From positions 2,418,001-2,482,000 of the forward strand of contig NZ_CP100756.1 of assembly GCF_024266705.1 (NCBI RefSeq): a stretch of DNA of 64,000 bases, given 5' to 3'. Origin of the DNA: Natrinema gelatinilyticum (lineage in GTDB: Archaea; Halobacteriota; Halobacteria; Halobacteriales; Natrialbaceae). Shown here piece after piece: positions 53,137-63,443 of the stretch. The notes under the pieces are model-generated. The model made no database searches. It had not been told where the DNA came from and was given only the letters and a program-made list of their open reading frames with translations. Positions within the stretch are counted from its first letter, which is position 1. Each line of letters starts with the position of its first letter. A program made the position numbers and the translations under genes.

Positions 53137-53553
53137 TCAGATCGACATCAACGCGATCGCCACCGCGCTCAACCCGATCGCGGCGAGTTTGCGAGCGGTG
53201 ACAGCCTCGTCGAGGGCCACCATCCCGATCAGCGAACTGACGACGATGAAGAGCCCGTAGATCGGGACGACGATGCTGACAGGACCGAGTGCAAGCGCTC
53301 GGTAGTAACTCAACAGGCCGATCGTTAGCAGCACGCCGATCGCGATGAGTGTCGGCGTCTGGGGGTGATGAAGGAACGGACGCACCCGGAGGCCCCGGTA
53401 GGCGATCACGAGGCCGACGGTGACGAACATGACCGAGTTCGAAAGGAACACGGCGAGCGTGCTGGGAAGGTCGGTCATCGCGATCGAGAGCAGCGGCACG
53501 ACGAGGCTGTACGCGAGACAGGCGAGAATCGAAAGTTCGAGATATCGTCGCAT
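53137..53553 (-). CDS. EamA/DMT-family half-size transporter, second of a pair
   Basis: The protein has 138 residues with about five helices (MRRYLELSILACLAYSLVVP; TLIAIGVLLTIGLLSYYRAL; GPVSIVVPIYGLFIVVSSLIGMVALDE). It is a single EamA unit and probably works as a heterodimer with the paralogue at 54561-55022. Without the IS1595 element the upstream gene would end GEE-TGA overlapping this ATG (TGATG). The insertion has therefore removed translational coupling and separated it from its original promoter. Confidence 0.85.
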   Translation of the reverse strand: MRRYLELSILACLAYSLVVPLLSIAMTDLPSTLAVFLSNSVMFVTVGLVIAYRGLRVRPFLHHPQTPTLIAIGVLLTIGLLSYYRALALGPVSIVVPIYGLFIVVSSLIGMVALDEAVTARKLAAIGLSAVAIALMSI

Positions 53554-53571
53554 CACTCTTCACCCCCGGCG

Positions 53572-54611
53572 CGCTCTTATGTAGAGCTGGGGAATGCCCC
53601 CATAGCAAGGCAGTCGATGACGCTTACGAGGGATGCGCCAGCGAGATTCAATGAACGGATGATTCCAAATGTGTGAGCGGCCTGCTCCAAGCCGTGCTTG
53701 GACAGGCCGCGGAACTTCCGTAGCCACGGTTTGATGAGTGAAAAGAGGCACTCAACCTGGTTAATATGGACACCGTCAGGCGAGACGTACGTCTCGTCGT
53801 GCACAACGATCTGGTGAGTGTACTCCATCTGCCGATACGCTTGGAGACCATCAGTCCAGACCTCTCCCAGCGGCTGGGAGAGGTCTTCAGCCTCCTGTAT
53901 TACTGGATCAAGGTCTGTTTCGTAACTGATGCCAAGCTGGCCGTGAACAACCCGTAGCACGTCGCGGCACGCCGCGACGAGCGTTATCTGGTCGCCGTGT
54001 CGTCCACGCCAGCGCGAGCGTCCTGATCGAGACGACCCGCCGCGGTGACGGCTGTCCCGCGGCGGGTCTTGGCCTTTGTATCCTGAACAGACGCTGCTGG
54101 ATTCATCGATTTGTACCGGTCCGTCGATTTCCTGTTGGAACTGGTTCCAGACGACCGGGAAGCCTCGCTGAACCGCGGCTTCGACCTCTCGAATGGCGTA
54201 GTAGACGGTCTTGTACGCTCGATCGAGCAGTGTCGCAATTTTCGAGATACTCAACAGCGTGTCGGCATAGAGGATGAATGCGAGAAGCACCTCACCACTG
54301 GAGAGGTGCTTCTCGTGAAACGGTGTTCCGTAGGTGCAAACCGGCTTGAACCCGCAGCTTCGGCAGATAACACGATTCGATGACGGCCACGTTTGGATGC
54401 TTGGATCACCGCATTCTGGACACGGAGCCTGCTCCCAGAATTTCTTGAGTCGCCGCTCGATTTGATCATCGAGCGGCTTCGTCTGCAGTTCAATCACTCC
54501 AAGATCAACGAGCTGTTGCAGCATCTTCCCGAATGCTGGCTGAGACATATTCTCTTGAGATCAGCCATCACAGTGTAACCGTGGGGCATTCCCCAGCTCT
54601 ACATAAGAGCG
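53572..54611. mobile_element. IS1595-family insertion sequence
   Basis: The element is 1040 bp with perfect 29-bp terminal inverted repeats (53572-53600 and 54583-54611; each starts CGCTCTTATGTAGAGCTGGG). It is flanked by a direct repeat CCCGGCG (53565-53571 and 54612-54618), about the 8-bp duplication expected for IS1595. Perfect repeats and an intact transposase suggest a recent insertion. Confidence 0.9.
53577..54548 (-). CDS. IS1595-family transposase (ISXO2-like DDE)
   Basis: The protein has 323 residues. An N-terminal zinc ribbon (CPECGD...VICRSCGF) and helical region (LLAFILYADTLLSISKIATLLDRAYKTVYYAI) lead into the ISXO2-like domain with QIDESSSVCSG, the basic GGSSRSGRSRWRGRHGD, VWTDGLQAY and NQVECLFSLIKPWLRKF. 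Its stop codon lies inside the left terminal repeat. The gene appears intact. Confidence 0.92.
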   Translation of the reverse strand: MSQPAFGKMLQQLVDLGVIELQTKPLDDQIERRLKKFWEQAPCPECGDPSIQTWPSSNRVICRSCGFKPVCTYGTPFHEKHLSSGEVLLAFILYADTLLSISKIATLLDRAYKTVYYAIREVEAAVQRGFPVVWNQFQQEIDGPVQIDESSSVCSGYKGQDPPRDSRHRGGSSRSGRSRWRGRHGDQITLVAACRDVLRVVHGQLGISYETDLDPVIQEAEDLSQPLGEVWTDGLQAYRQMEYTHQIVVHDETYVSPDGVHINQVECLFSLIKPWLRKFRGLSKHGLEQAAHTFGIIRSLNLAGASLVSVIDCLAMGAFPSST

Positions 54612-55022
54612 CCCGGCGGCGAGGTAAATCGCAACGGCGGCGACGACGATTCCGGCGGCGCGGGTCGCGGTCAAATCTTCGCCGAGGAACGCAATTCCGA
54701 TGATCGAACTTCCCACGATGAAGAGGCCGTAGATCGGGACGACGACGCTGACCGGGCCGTGCTCGAGTGCCCGGTAATAGGCGAGAATACCGGTGGACAG
54801 AAAGAGACCAGCGATGTAGACGATCCCCGCCGCGGGCGTGACCACGTCCGATGGCCGGCCCGTCCCCGTGACGACGAGGACAACGGCGGTCAGGCAGAGA
54901 AAGATCGTCGTCGAGAGGAAAAGCGCGACTGCGGGCGGTACATCGGACGTGACGACGCTCGTCAATGGTGCGATCAGCCCGTAGGCGACGAGGGCGACGA
55001 TCACCCAAAGCAGATATTCCAT
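54561..55022 (-). CDS. EamA/DMT-family half-size transporter, 3' end altered by IS1595
   Basis: The native part has about five helices (YLLWVIVALVAYGLIAPLTS; VVVPIYGLFIVGSSIIGIAFLGEDL; AAGIVVAAVAIYLAAG). The last 16 residues (RSYVELGNAPRLHCDG) come from the inserted element; before insertion the gene would have ended AAGGEE. Only a few native residues are replaced, so it may still fold. It is the first of a coupled pair with 53137-53553. Confidence 0.85.
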   Translation of the reverse strand: MEYLLWVIVALVAYGLIAPLTSVVTSDVPPAVALFLSTTIFLCLTAVVLVVTGTGRPSDVVTPAAGIVYIAGLFLSTGILAYYRALEHGPVSVVVPIYGLFIVGSSIIGIAFLGEDLTATRAAGIVVAAVAIYLAAGRSYVELGNAPRLHCDG

Positions 55023-55208
55023 ATCACTTGTGGATCGACCGGCGACTTTTGTATCCGTTTCGCCACTGCGTGCTCGAGAGCAGGCAGGAGAGCACGCGGT
55101 TGCATTGCAGATTCCTGTGGAAATAACCGCTAGTTCGGACGGCCGTAACGGCGCCCCGCGAGGATTGACTGCATTCTGACGATGGTCACTCGGATGCGGT
55201 GTCGACTG

Positions 55209-56597
55209 TCACTCGGCCATGTCGTCGACGAGTTCGCTCGCGACGCCAGTGTAGCCGGCCGGCGTCAGCGCGTGGAGTTCCTCGCGGACGTCCTCGTCGA
55301 CGTCCAGTTCGTCGAACAGTTCCCGGAAGTCCGCGAGTGTGACGTCCTTGCCGCGGGTGACGGCCTTGACGCGCTCGTAGGCGTCGGCCTGGCCCTCGCG
55401 TCGGAGGATGGTCTGGACGGCTTCGCCGATGATTTCGGGGGTCGCTTCGAGGTCGTCGCGCATGACCCGCTCGTTGGGGACGACCTTCGAGAGGCCGGCG
55501 GCGGTCTTGCCGTAACCAATCTGGCAGTGAGCAAGGGCGGTTCCGATGTTGCGCTTGACGGTCGAATCGGAGAGGTCGCGCTGGAGTCGGGAGGTGGTGA
55601 CGTACTCTGCGAGGAAGGCGAGATCCGAGTTTGCTTTCGAGAGGTTCCCCTCGCTGTTCTCGAAGTCGATCGGGTTGACCTTGTGTGGCATGGTCGAAGA
55701 ACCCGTTTCGCCTTCGACGGCTTCCTGACCGAGGTAGCGATCGGAGACGTAGAGCCACACGTCGAGGTCGAGGTCGAGCAGGACTTCGTTGGCTCCACGG
55801 AACGCATCGAACAGGGCCGCGAGGTCGTCACAGGGGTTGACCTGCGTCGTCAGCGCTTCGAACTCGAGGCCGAGGCCCTCGACGAAATCCCGAGCGAAGG
55901 CCTGCCAGTCGACGTCGGGGTAGGCGGCGATGTGGGCCGCGTACGTTCCGGAGGCGCCGCCGAGTTTGCCCCGCAGATCGTCGGTTGCCAGCCGGATGCG
56001 ACCGGTGGCACGGGCCAGCCGAGAGGCGTAGACGGCCATCTCTTTCCCGAACGTGGTCGGCGTCGCGGGCTGACCGTGGGTACGGGCCAGCATCGGAAGG
56101 TCGCGGTAGTCGCGTGCCATGTCCGCGAGCGTCTCGCGGACGTCGTACAGTTCGGGGAGGAGGACCTCGTCGACGGCGTCGCGGACGAGCAGTCGGTGAG
56201 CGAGGTTGTTCACGTCCTCGCTGGTCAATCCGAAGTGGATCCAGGCTGACGCGTCGCTTTCTTCGGGGAGCCGGTGGCGGACGAAGTATTCGACGGCCTT
56301 GACGTCGTGGTTCGTCGCCGCGAAGTCGGCGTGGCCCTCGGTTTCGAGTTTCTTGATCAACTGCGCGTCCTCCTCGGCGAAGCTCTCGAAGAGGCTCCGC
56401 AGGTGCGTTCGCTCCTCGAGGTCGAGTTCCAACGGCGTCGCCTCGAGGTCGGCCAACGCGATCAGGTATTCGACTTCGACGCGGACTCGGGCGCGCATGA
56501 GTGCGGCCTCGCTCGCGTACGGCGACAGCAGTGCGGTCCGGCCGCCGTACCGGCCATCGAGCGGCGAGACGGCGTACAGGGCGTCGGTCTCGGTCAT
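55209..56597 (-). CDS. purB: Adenylosuccinate lyase
   Basis: The protein has 462 residues. It acts twice in purine synthesis, cleaving SAICAR and adenylosuccinate. It has SPLDGRYGGRTALLSPYASE, FGLTSEDVNNLAHRLL, ARTHGQPATPTTFGKEMAVY and the superfamily signature GSSTMPHKVNPIDFEN. A CTTTTGCG box about 27-30 nt upstream may be the promoter. It is divergent from purN-H. Confidence 0.95.
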   Translation of the reverse strand: MTETDALYAVSPLDGRYGGRTALLSPYASEAALMRARVRVEVEYLIALADLEATPLELDLEERTHLRSLFESFAEEDAQLIKKLETEGHADFAATNHDVKAVEYFVRHRLPEESDASAWIHFGLTSEDVNNLAHRLLVRDAVDEVLLPELYDVRETLADMARDYRDLPMLARTHGQPATPTTFGKEMAVYASRLARATGRIRLATDDLRGKLGGASGTYAAHIAAYPDVDWQAFARDFVEGLGLEFEALTTQVNPCDDLAALFDAFRGANEVLLDLDLDVWLYVSDRYLGQEAVEGETGSSTMPHKVNPIDFENSEGNLSKANSDLAFLAEYVTTSRLQRDLSDSTVKRNIGTALAHCQIGYGKTAAGLSKVVPNERVMRDDLEATPEIIGEAVQTILRREGQADAYERVKAVTRGKDVTLADFRELFDELDVDEDVREELHALTPAGYTGVASELVDDMAE

Positions 56598-56774
56598 AGT
56601 GGGCGTTGGTCAAGCAGGTCGCAAAAGCGTGTCGAAACCACTGGCTCACCGATGCCACGAGCGTGCATATCTCTGAAGTTGGAGATGCGCATGAGACCGG
56701 ATTAATACACGTATGTGCACATATTGGTGATCGAGACCGTAATCACTTTGCCGCTCGCGGGCGCGGATTCGACC

Positions 56775-58451
56775 ATGACGCGAATCGCCGGGATGGCCGG
56801 CAACCGAGGGCGCAACCTGTTGAACATCGCCGACCACGAACCGGGAGGAGCCGAGTTCGCCGTCGTCCTGACGAACGTGGCGGACGCGCCAGTGCTCGAG
56901 GCCGCCACCGAGCGCGGGATCCCCACCGAAGTCGTCCCCCTCGAGGAAGGAATGAGCCGTCGAGAACACGAGGAGGCCGTTCTCGAGGTGCTGTCGGATT
57001 ACGAGTTCGACCTCGTCTGTCTGGACGGGTACATGCGGATCCTCTCCGATACGTTCCTTGAGGCCGCCCCGATGACGCTGAACGTCCACCCTTCGCTGCT
57101 GCCGTCCTTCCCCGGCATGGACGCCTGGAACGACGCGCTCGAGGCCGGCGTTTCGGTGACGGGCTGTACGGTCCACGTCGTGACGGACGCGACCGACGAG
57201 GACGGCGAGGTCGTCGAGGAGGAAGTCGACGCCGGCCCGATCGTTACCCAGGAGCCGATTCCCGTCTACGAGGGCGACGACGAGGAAACACTCAAAGAGC
57301 GCGTCCTCTACGAGGGTGAGTTCCGCGCGTATCCGCGGGCCGTGACGTGGATCGCCGAGGGGGCGGTGGACGTGGATACGGAAACCGGCGAGGTGACCGT
57401 CGAAGCAGACGCACCGAATGCGCCGGACGCCGAGGGACTGCCCGCACGTCGGCTCACCTCCAGCGACCGCACCGATACACTCCGCTACGGGGAAAATCCG
57501 CACCAGGATGCCGCGGTCTACGCCGATTTCACATGCGACGAGGCCAGCGTCGTCCACGCCGAACAGTTGAACGAGGGCGCGAAGGCGCTGTCTTACAACA
57601 ACTACAACGACGCCGACGGCGCGTTGAATCTCATCAAGGAGTTCGACGAGCCCGCGGCGGCGGTCATCAAGCACACGAACCCCGCGGGCTGTGCGACCGC
57701 CGATTCGATTTCCGATGCCTACGAGAAGGCGCTCTCGACGGACCCCATGAGCGCCTTTGGCGGCATCGTCGCCCTGAATCGGACGTGTGACGCCGCCACC
57801 GCCGAACGGGTCGTCGACTCGTTCAAGGAGGTCGTCGTCGCGCCCGGCTACACCGACGACGCGCTCGCGGTCCTCCGCGAAAAGGAGAACTTGCGTGTCC
57901 TCGACGTGGGTCGCGAGGCGCGTGGTGCCTCGGATGCGAGCAGCGAACAGCCGCGAACGCTCGGGGAACGGATGGAGCGCTTCACCGAGAAGCCCCTCGT
58001 CGGCGGTCGACTGGTTCAAGAGCGCGACCTGCAGTCGATTACGGCCGACGACCTCGAGGTCGTCACCGAGCGCGAACCGACCGACGAGGAACTCGAGACG
58101 ATGGTGTTCGCCTGGCAGACGCTCAAGCACGTCAAGTCCAACGGGATTCTCTTCGCGGACGGTACCGAGACCGTCGGTATCGGGATGGGACAGGTTTCTC
58201 GCGTCGACGCGGTTCGACTGGCCGCGATGAAAGCTGACGAGCACGCCGAAGGTAAAGACGCCGAGGGTGCGGTCATGGCCTCGGACGCGTTCTTCCCGTT
58301 CCCGGACGGTATCGAGGAGGCCGCGAAAGCGGGGATCGGGGCCGTGATCCAGCCGGGTGGCTCGGTCAACGACGAGGACGTGATCGAGGCCGCGGACGAA
58401 CACGGCATCGCGATGGCGTTTACGGGGCAGCGGTCGTTCAGGCACGATTAG
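56775..58451 (+). CDS. PurN (GAR formyltransferase) fused to the AICAR transformylase domain of PurH
   Basis: The protein has 558 residues. Residues 1 to about 215 are a GAR-transformylase-like domain ([55 protein letters not shown]...DAGPIVTQE). Residues about 230-558 are the AICAR formyltransferase part ([76 protein letters not shown]). The N-terminal IMP cyclohydrolase domain of bacterial PurH is absent, as in other haloarchaea, which need a separate PurO. ATG 56775 is chosen by alignment; a TATA-like ATTAATAC (56701-56708) and in-frame GTG 56727 leave a longer start possible. Confidence 0.9.
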   Translation: MTRIAGMAGNRGRNLLNIADHEPGGAEFAVVLTNVADAPVLEAATERGIPTEVVPLEEGMSRREHEEAVLEVLSDYEFDLVCLDGYMRILSDTFLEAAPMTLNVHPSLLPSFPGMDAWNDALEAGVSVTGCTVHVVTDATDEDGEVVEEEVDAGPIVTQEPIPVYEGDDEETLKERVLYEGEFRAYPRAVTWIAEGAVDVDTETGEVTVEADAPNAPDAEGLPARRLTSSDRTDTLRYGENPHQDAAVYADFTCDEASVVHAEQLNEGAKALSYNNYNDADGALNLIKEFDEPAAAVIKHTNPAGCATADSISDAYEKALSTDPMSAFGGIVALNRTCDAATAERVVDSFKEVVVAPGYTDDALAVLREKENLRVLDVGREARGASDASSEQPRTLGERMERFTEKPLVGGRLVQERDLQSITADDLEVVTEREPTDEELETMVFAWQTLKHVKSNGILFADGTETVGIGMGQVSRVDAVRLAAMKADEHAEGKDAEGAVMASDAFFPFPDGIEEAAKAGIGAVIQPGGSVNDEDVIEAADEHGIAMAFTGQRSFRHD

Positions 58452-58571
58452 CGCCCTCGAGCGACCGCAATACCCGATCGGATTCACGGGCAGATTCCTC
58501 GAGGGGCGTTCGCGAACGCGGTGAGCGAATCGCACGGTAAACTATCAGTGATCGTCCCGAGGTGTACAGAC

Positions 58572-59924
58572 ATGATCGAGAATCGTGATCGTCTCGCCTC
58601 GAGTGCGGCCCACGACGTGGCACTCGAGTGCATCGAAGCCGGAATCGAAGCGGGACACCCGCGGCGGGTCATCCGCGACGCCGTGGCGCTCAAGGGCGAG
58701 TCCCTGCGCGTCACCGGCGAGTCGTACGACCTCCGCGAGTACGGCGAACTCGTCGTTCTGGGCGGCGGGAACGCGGCGGCTCACGTCGCGGCCGCGCTCG
58801 AGGACCTGCTGAGCGATCGGATCGACGGCGGTGTGGTGGTCACGGACGACCCGGTCGAAACGGAGCGCGTCGACGTCCGCGAAGGCGACCATCCCGTCCC
58901 CAGCGAGCGCGGCGTCGCGGGAACGCGTGACCTTCTCGAGGTGGCGGACGGAGCTGACGATGGGACGCTCGTGCTCGCGGCGATCACCGGCGGCGGTAGC
59001 GCGCTCATGGCAGCGCCCGCTGGGACCGTCTCGCTTTCGGCCCTTCGGTCGACGACCGAGCAACTCCTGACGAGCGGCGCCGACATCCACGAAATCAACG
59101 CGGTTCGAAAACACCTGTCGGCGCTCAAAGGCGGCCGACTCGCGCGTCGGACCGCGCCCGCGACGGTTGTCTCGCTGATCCTGAGTGACGTCGTCGGGAA
59201 CGATCTGAGCGTCGTCGCAAGCGGGCCGCTCACGCCTGACGAATCGACGTTCGAGGAGGCGATTTCGATCCTCGGCAGGTACGGGGTCGACGCGCCCGAT
59301 CCGGTCGTCGCCCGCCTCGAGCGCGGCGCGGCCGGCGAGATCCGGGAGACGCCCGAATCCAATGATCCGGCGTTCGCGACCGTTTCCAACCACGTGATCG
59401 CCGACGGGATGACCGTGCTTGAGGCGGCCAGCCAGGCGGCGGCCGGATGCGGGTACGAGCCCCTGGTCCTGACTTCGCGCGTCCGCGGCGAGGCCCGTGA
59501 GGCGGCCACGACTCACGTCAGCATCGCGGAGGAAGCGCGGGCGACTGGCACGCCGATCTCGCCGCCGGCCGTGATTCTCTCCGGCGGAGAGACGACGGTG
59601 ACGGTCCGTGGCGACGGCCACGGGGGCCCGAACCAGGAGTTCGCGACGAGCGCGGTGCTGGCGCTCGAGGGGCCCGGAGGCGAGGAGCAGGTCGAAGACG
59701 GCGGGACCATCGCAGTCGCCGCGGTCGACACCGACGGCATAGACGGCGTGACCGACGCGGCCGGGGCGCTCGTCGACGAGACGACCGCTCCGGCTCCCGA
59801 CGCGGCACGTACCGCTCTCGCAGAGAACGACGTGTATCCGTATCTCGACGCCCGAGACGCGCTGATACGCACTGGATCGACTGGGACCAACCTGAACGAT
59901 CTACGGGTGCTGGTCGTGGAGTAG
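58572..59924 (+). CDS. Glycerate 2-kinase-like protein (DUF4147/MOFRL)
   Basis: The protein has 450 residues. It has the DUF4147 core (GELVVLGGGNAAAHVAAALED, EGDHPVPSERGVAGTRDLLE, ITGGGSALMAAP, NAVRKHLSALKGGRL, LSDVVGNDLSVVASGPLTPD) and the C-terminal MOFRL domain (LSGGETTVTVRGDGHGGPNQEFA, VDTDGIDGVTDAAGALVD). Such enzymes phosphorylate glycerate to 2-phosphoglycerate. ATG 58572 has a TAAACTATC box about 27 nt upstream. Confidence 0.9.
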   Translation: MIENRDRLASSAAHDVALECIEAGIEAGHPRRVIRDAVALKGESLRVTGESYDLREYGELVVLGGGNAAAHVAAALEDLLSDRIDGGVVVTDDPVETERVDVREGDHPVPSERGVAGTRDLLEVADGADDGTLVLAAITGGGSALMAAPAGTVSLSALRSTTEQLLTSGADIHEINAVRKHLSALKGGRLARRTAPATVVSLILSDVVGNDLSVVASGPLTPDESTFEEAISILGRYGVDAPDPVVARLERGAAGEIRETPESNDPAFATVSNHVIADGMTVLEAASQAAAGCGYEPLVLTSRVRGEAREAATTHVSIAEEARATGTPISPPAVILSGGETTVTVRGDGHGGPNQEFATSAVLALEGPGGEEQVEDGGTIAVAAVDTDGIDGVTDAAGALVDETTAPAPDAARTALAENDVYPYLDARDALIRTGSTGTNLNDLRVLVVE

Positions 59925-59984
59925 GCCTCGTAACGCAGTCGTGACGCGCCCAGGACGCGAACGCCGTCGGTTCCGAACGCAGAC

Positions 59985-60811
59985 TCAGGGCTCCCCTTTC
60001 TGCGCGAGCGAGTCGATCACGCGACAGGCGTTTTTCGAAAATGCGCGTCGAAGCAGGTCCTCCGAGACGTCGAGGGTAAGTATCTCCATGACGGCGACGT
60101 TCGGATGGCAGGCCGGCGCGCCGCTTCCGAAGAAGACGCGGTCGGGGTGTTCGAGCAGCGCCCGCTCGAGTTGCTCGCGGTAGCGGACGAAACTCGTCTC
60201 GAGGTAGCAGTCGTCGTACGTTTCGAGGAGGTCGATCATCTCGTCCATCAGCGACCGGTTCAGCGGATGGCCGCCGAATCTGCCGACGATGACGGGAAAC
60301 GAGCGTCCGAGCAGTGTTTCGGCGAGCGTCTCGGGCGGCGCGTCGACGCCACCGCGGACGATCACGGGAAGATCGACGTCCTCTAAGGCCGTGAGGACGT
60401 CGTCGTCGGGATACTCGTCGACACCGGGTCGATAACGAACCCGTGAAAGCGGTCGTCGTACGCGTACTTCTCGACATCGCCGGGGGAGGTATAGTGGTCC
60501 GCGCGCCGGCGAACCGCGTTGCGGAGCCGTCCCGCCGCGTTTCGGCCCGGCGTCTGGGTTCCGCTAATTCGGGCGAACGTGATGAACGGCCGGTCGACGC
60601 TGCGCCTCGCGACGCCATTGTTCGGCGCGAGATAGCCCGTCTCAGATCGAGACGGCGGGAACACGATCGACCTGGTGATTCCCGCCTGGTGCATCTCCCG
60701 CTCGAGCCGATCCGCCGTGGTCGTTCTTCTCTGGGAATCTCCACTGCCGTCGACTGGCGGCAGTCGCGTCGCGACGTCGACGACGCGAAATCCGTGTTCC
60801 AGTTCCAGCAT
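59985..60811 (-). pseudogene. Amidohydrolase-like (TIM-barrel) gene with a single-base frameshift
   Basis: Frame 1 (60811 to about 60425) reads MLELEHGFRVVDVATRLPPV through DRFHGFVIDP; frame 2 (about 60423 to 59985) continues VDEYPDDDVLTALEDVDLPV, IVRGGVDAPPETL, IVGRFGGHPLNRSLMDEMI and HPDRVFFGSGAPACHPN. Joined, they make a protein of about 275 residues of the amidohydrolase-2 type. The join needs one base restored near 60423-60428. The usual metal motif at the start (HxH) is not visible (DVATRL instead), so even the parent may have been non-catalytic. A promoter-like AGGAAATATGG lies about 27 nt upstream. Confidence 0.75.
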
Positions 60812-60964
60812 ATCGGGAATGTTCCGAGTCGAGCCATATTTCCTTACCGCCCCCGTCGTCGACGGGTCTGTTTCGCGTTCGCATGGGCAATCGCAAGACG
60901 GAGCGGTGGCTGTAGGGAAAGAGTTATATAGAAGTGCTGACGACATGGTTAGTGAGGATCTACG

Positions 60965-62542
60965 ATGGCACAACAGCGACGCATGGGCGGACAGCCTATG
61001 TTTATTTTGAGCGAGGACAGCCAGCGAACCCAGGGACGCGACGCCCAATCGTCGAACATCATGGCCGGCAAGGCCGTGGCCGAGTCGGTACGCACGACGC
61101 TCGGCCCCCGCGGAATGGACAAGATGCTCGTCGACTCCGGCGGGGACGTCGTCATCACGAACGACGGCGCGACCATCCTCAACAAGATGGACATTGAGCA
61201 CCCCGCGGCTCAGATGATCGTCGAAGTCGCCGACTCGCAGGAAGAGGAAGTCGGTGATGGGACGACGACAGCGGCAGTCATCGCCGGCAACCTGCTCGGC
61301 GAAGCAGAAGATCTCATCGAACAGGACGTCCACGCGACGACGATCGTCGAGGGCTACCACGAGGCCGCCGAGATCGCGCTGGACGCGATCGCCGAAGCGA
61401 TCAACGAAGCCGACGTCGACGACGAGATTCTCTCACAGGTCGCCGAGTCGAGCATGACCGGCAAGGGAACCGGCGGCCTTACGGCCAAATCGCTGGCCGA
61501 AACCGTCGTCGAAGCAATCCATCACGTCGAAACCGACGACGGCGTCGCACGCGACAACGTCACCGTCCACACGCAGATCGGTGCCTCATCGAACGCGACC
61601 GAACTCGTCCCCGGGATCGTCGTCGACGAAGAGCCCGCTCACGAAGCGATGCCCGCCGAGGTCGAGGACGCATCGCTCGCGATTCTGGACGTCGAACTCG
61701 GCGTTCGCACGGGCGACGTCGACGCGGAGTACGCCATCGACTCGATCGATCAGCTCAACGCCGCGATCGACGCCGAAGAAGGCGAGCTTCAGGGCTACGC
61801 CGAGACTATCGTCGACAGCGGGGCTGACGTCGTCTTCACTACCGACGACGTCGACGACCGCGTTGCGACCGCGCTCGCTAACGAGGGCGTCCTCGTCTTC
61901 GAGAACCTCGGCGACAGCGACGCCCGTCAGGTCGCGTCCGCGACCGGCGCCCGCCGCGTCGGCGCACTCGAGGACTTAGAGGATGAGGACTTCGGCTCGG
62001 CCGACCGGATCCACACCGAGACGTACGGTGACGACGACCTCGCGTTCGTCGAGGGCGGCGCTGCCGCAGAGACGGTTACCGTTTTCGTTCGCGGTGGCAC
62101 CGAACACGTTGTCGACGAACTCGAGCGTGCCATCGAGGACGCACTGGACGTCGTCGCGACGGCGCTCGAATCGGGCGAAGTCGTCCCCGGTGCGGGTGCG
62201 ACGGAAATCGCGATCGCTGATAAGATTCGTCAGGAAGCCGCCGGTATCGAGGGTCGCAAGCAACTCGCCGTGACATCGTTTGCCGATGCGATCGACGTGG
62301 TTCCCCGCACGCTCGCGGCCAACACGGGTCAGGACCCGATCGACGCGCTCGTCGATCTCCGCGCCGCCAACGAGTCCGAGGGTCGGGCCGGCCTGATCAC
62401 CAGCGGTGACGAGGTCACCATCGACGATCCGTTCGAGCACGGCGTCGTCGACCCCGCCGACGTCAAGCGCGAGGCCATCGAAAGCGCGACCGAAGCCGCG
62501 ACAATGATCGTCCGTATCGACGACGTTATCGCAGCCGAGTAA
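60965..62542 (+). CDS. Thermosome (group II chaperonin) subunit without GGM tail
   Basis: The protein has 525 residues. It has the ATPase motifs [43 protein letters not shown] and [13 protein letters not shown]. It is shorter than the usual haloarchaeal subunits and ends [11 protein letters not shown] without the GGM-repeat tail, like the CCT3-type subunit of Haloferax volcanii. GTTATATAG (60924-60932) lies about 37 nt upstream, so a short leader is likely. Confidence 0.93.
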   Translation: MAQQRRMGGQPMFILSEDSQRTQGRDAQSSNIMAGKAVAESVRTTLGPRGMDKMLVDSGGDVVITNDGATILNKMDIEHPAAQMIVEVADSQEEEVGDGTTTAAVIAGNLLGEAEDLIEQDVHATTIVEGYHEAAEIALDAIAEAINEADVDDEILSQVAESSMTGKGTGGLTAKSLAETVVEAIHHVETDDGVARDNVTVHTQIGASSNATELVPGIVVDEEPAHEAMPAEVEDASLAILDVELGVRTGDVDAEYAIDSIDQLNAAIDAEEGELQGYAETIVDSGADVVFTTDDVDDRVATALANEGVLVFENLGDSDARQVASATGARRVGALEDLEDEDFGSADRIHTETYGDDDLAFVEGGAAAETVTVFVRGGTEHVVDELERAIEDALDVVATALESGEVVPGAGATEIAIADKIRQEAAGIEGRKQLAVTSFADAIDVVPRTLAANTGQDPIDALVDLRAANESEGRAGLITSGDEVTIDDPFEHGVVDPADVKREAIESATEAATMIVRIDDVIAAE

Positions 62543-62590
62543 CGCCGTCGTTCGACGACGGCAGGTCAACGAAGCGATTTTTTCGCACCG

Positions 62591-63415
62591 TCACTCGCCG
62601 ACTCGTTCAGTCGGCTCGAGGGCGATCCGATCGCCGGTTTCGAGTCCGAAGGCCTCGTCGCCGCGCCCCTGATTGACGTCGAGTTCGACGAAACCGTGGC
62701 TACCGACGGTCGCGAGCCGGTCCCCGATTGGGACGTCGGCGAAGGTTTCCCCGACCGGGACGACGTCGCCGTTCGCGGCGATCAGATCGCATCCTGCGAG
62801 GAAGTCGCCTGAAACGTTCGTGATGACGTTGCCGAAGCCGTCGACGACCAGCACCTCGCCGATCGCTCGCGCGCCGTCGAGCGTCGGCGTCGGTAGCTCG
62901 AGGTCGATGTCGACCGCGGACGGCGCGAGATACGCGAGCGAAGACAGTTCGTCGGCGTCGTGGACTGCGGCGGCGACCGGTGCGAACACGTCTCGGCCGT
63001 GAAACGTGTTGCTCTTCGGGGGACGACGCTCGCTCGAGCCCTCGGCCGTCGTAGGGGCGACGGGATCGACGTCGCGCTCGTCGACGGCGTATGCCTCGAG
63101 TCCGTCCGCCTCGTCATCGGCGAGTCGCCGCGCGGCTGGGAGCAACACGCCGTTGTCCGGGCCGACGAGCGTGTGATCACCTGCACGGAGAACCAGCGCG
63201 TTTCGTTCGGTACCGACGCCCGGATCGACGACGACGAGATGGGTCGCGGGCGGAAAGTAGGGGAGCACTTCCCGAAGCCAGAACGCGGATGCACGGACGT
63301 CCTGCCGTGGGAAGTCGTGAGCGACGTCGACCAGTTTGGCGTCCGTTCGGTGCAGCAATACGCCCTTCATCGCCGCCGGGTACGGGGAGCCGAAATCCGA
63401 TGCGAGCGTGATCAT
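62591..63415 (-). CDS. SAM hydrolase / hydroxide adenosyltransferase (DUF62)
   Basis: The protein has 274 residues. It hydrolyses S-adenosylmethionine to adenosine and methionine. The family pattern is MITLASDFGSPYPAAMKGVL, VVVDPGVGTERNALVLRAGDHTLVGPDNGVL, FHGRDVFAPVAAAVH and VLVVDGFGNVITNVSG. ATG 63415 is chosen by homology. It lies 28 nt downstream of nadM on the same strand, probably in one operon. Confidence 0.9.
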   Translation of the reverse strand: MITLASDFGSPYPAAMKGVLLHRTDAKLVDVAHDFPRQDVRASAFWLREVLPYFPPATHLVVVDPGVGTERNALVLRAGDHTLVGPDNGVLLPAARRLADDEADGLEAYAVDERDVDPVAPTTAEGSSERRPPKSNTFHGRDVFAPVAAAVHDADELSSLAYLAPSAVDIDLELPTPTLDGARAIGEVLVVDGFGNVITNVSGDFLAGCDLIAANGDVVPVGETFADVPIGDRLATVGSHGFVELDVNQGRGDEAFGLETGDRIALEPTERVGE

Positions 63416-63443
63416 GGCCGAACGTTGGAGCCGCCGACACAAG

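Noticed and set aside
52310..53608. 432-codon minus-strand frame across the FNT gene
   Set aside because: Runs antisense through both FNT frames and out of frame through the DMT gene; no motif.
56646..58535. A 629-codon minus-strand open frame opposite purN-H
   Set aside because: It is the antisense of a clearly recognisable gene; long antisense frames are common in GC-rich haloarchaeal DNA because stop codons are rare, and its translation has no family features.
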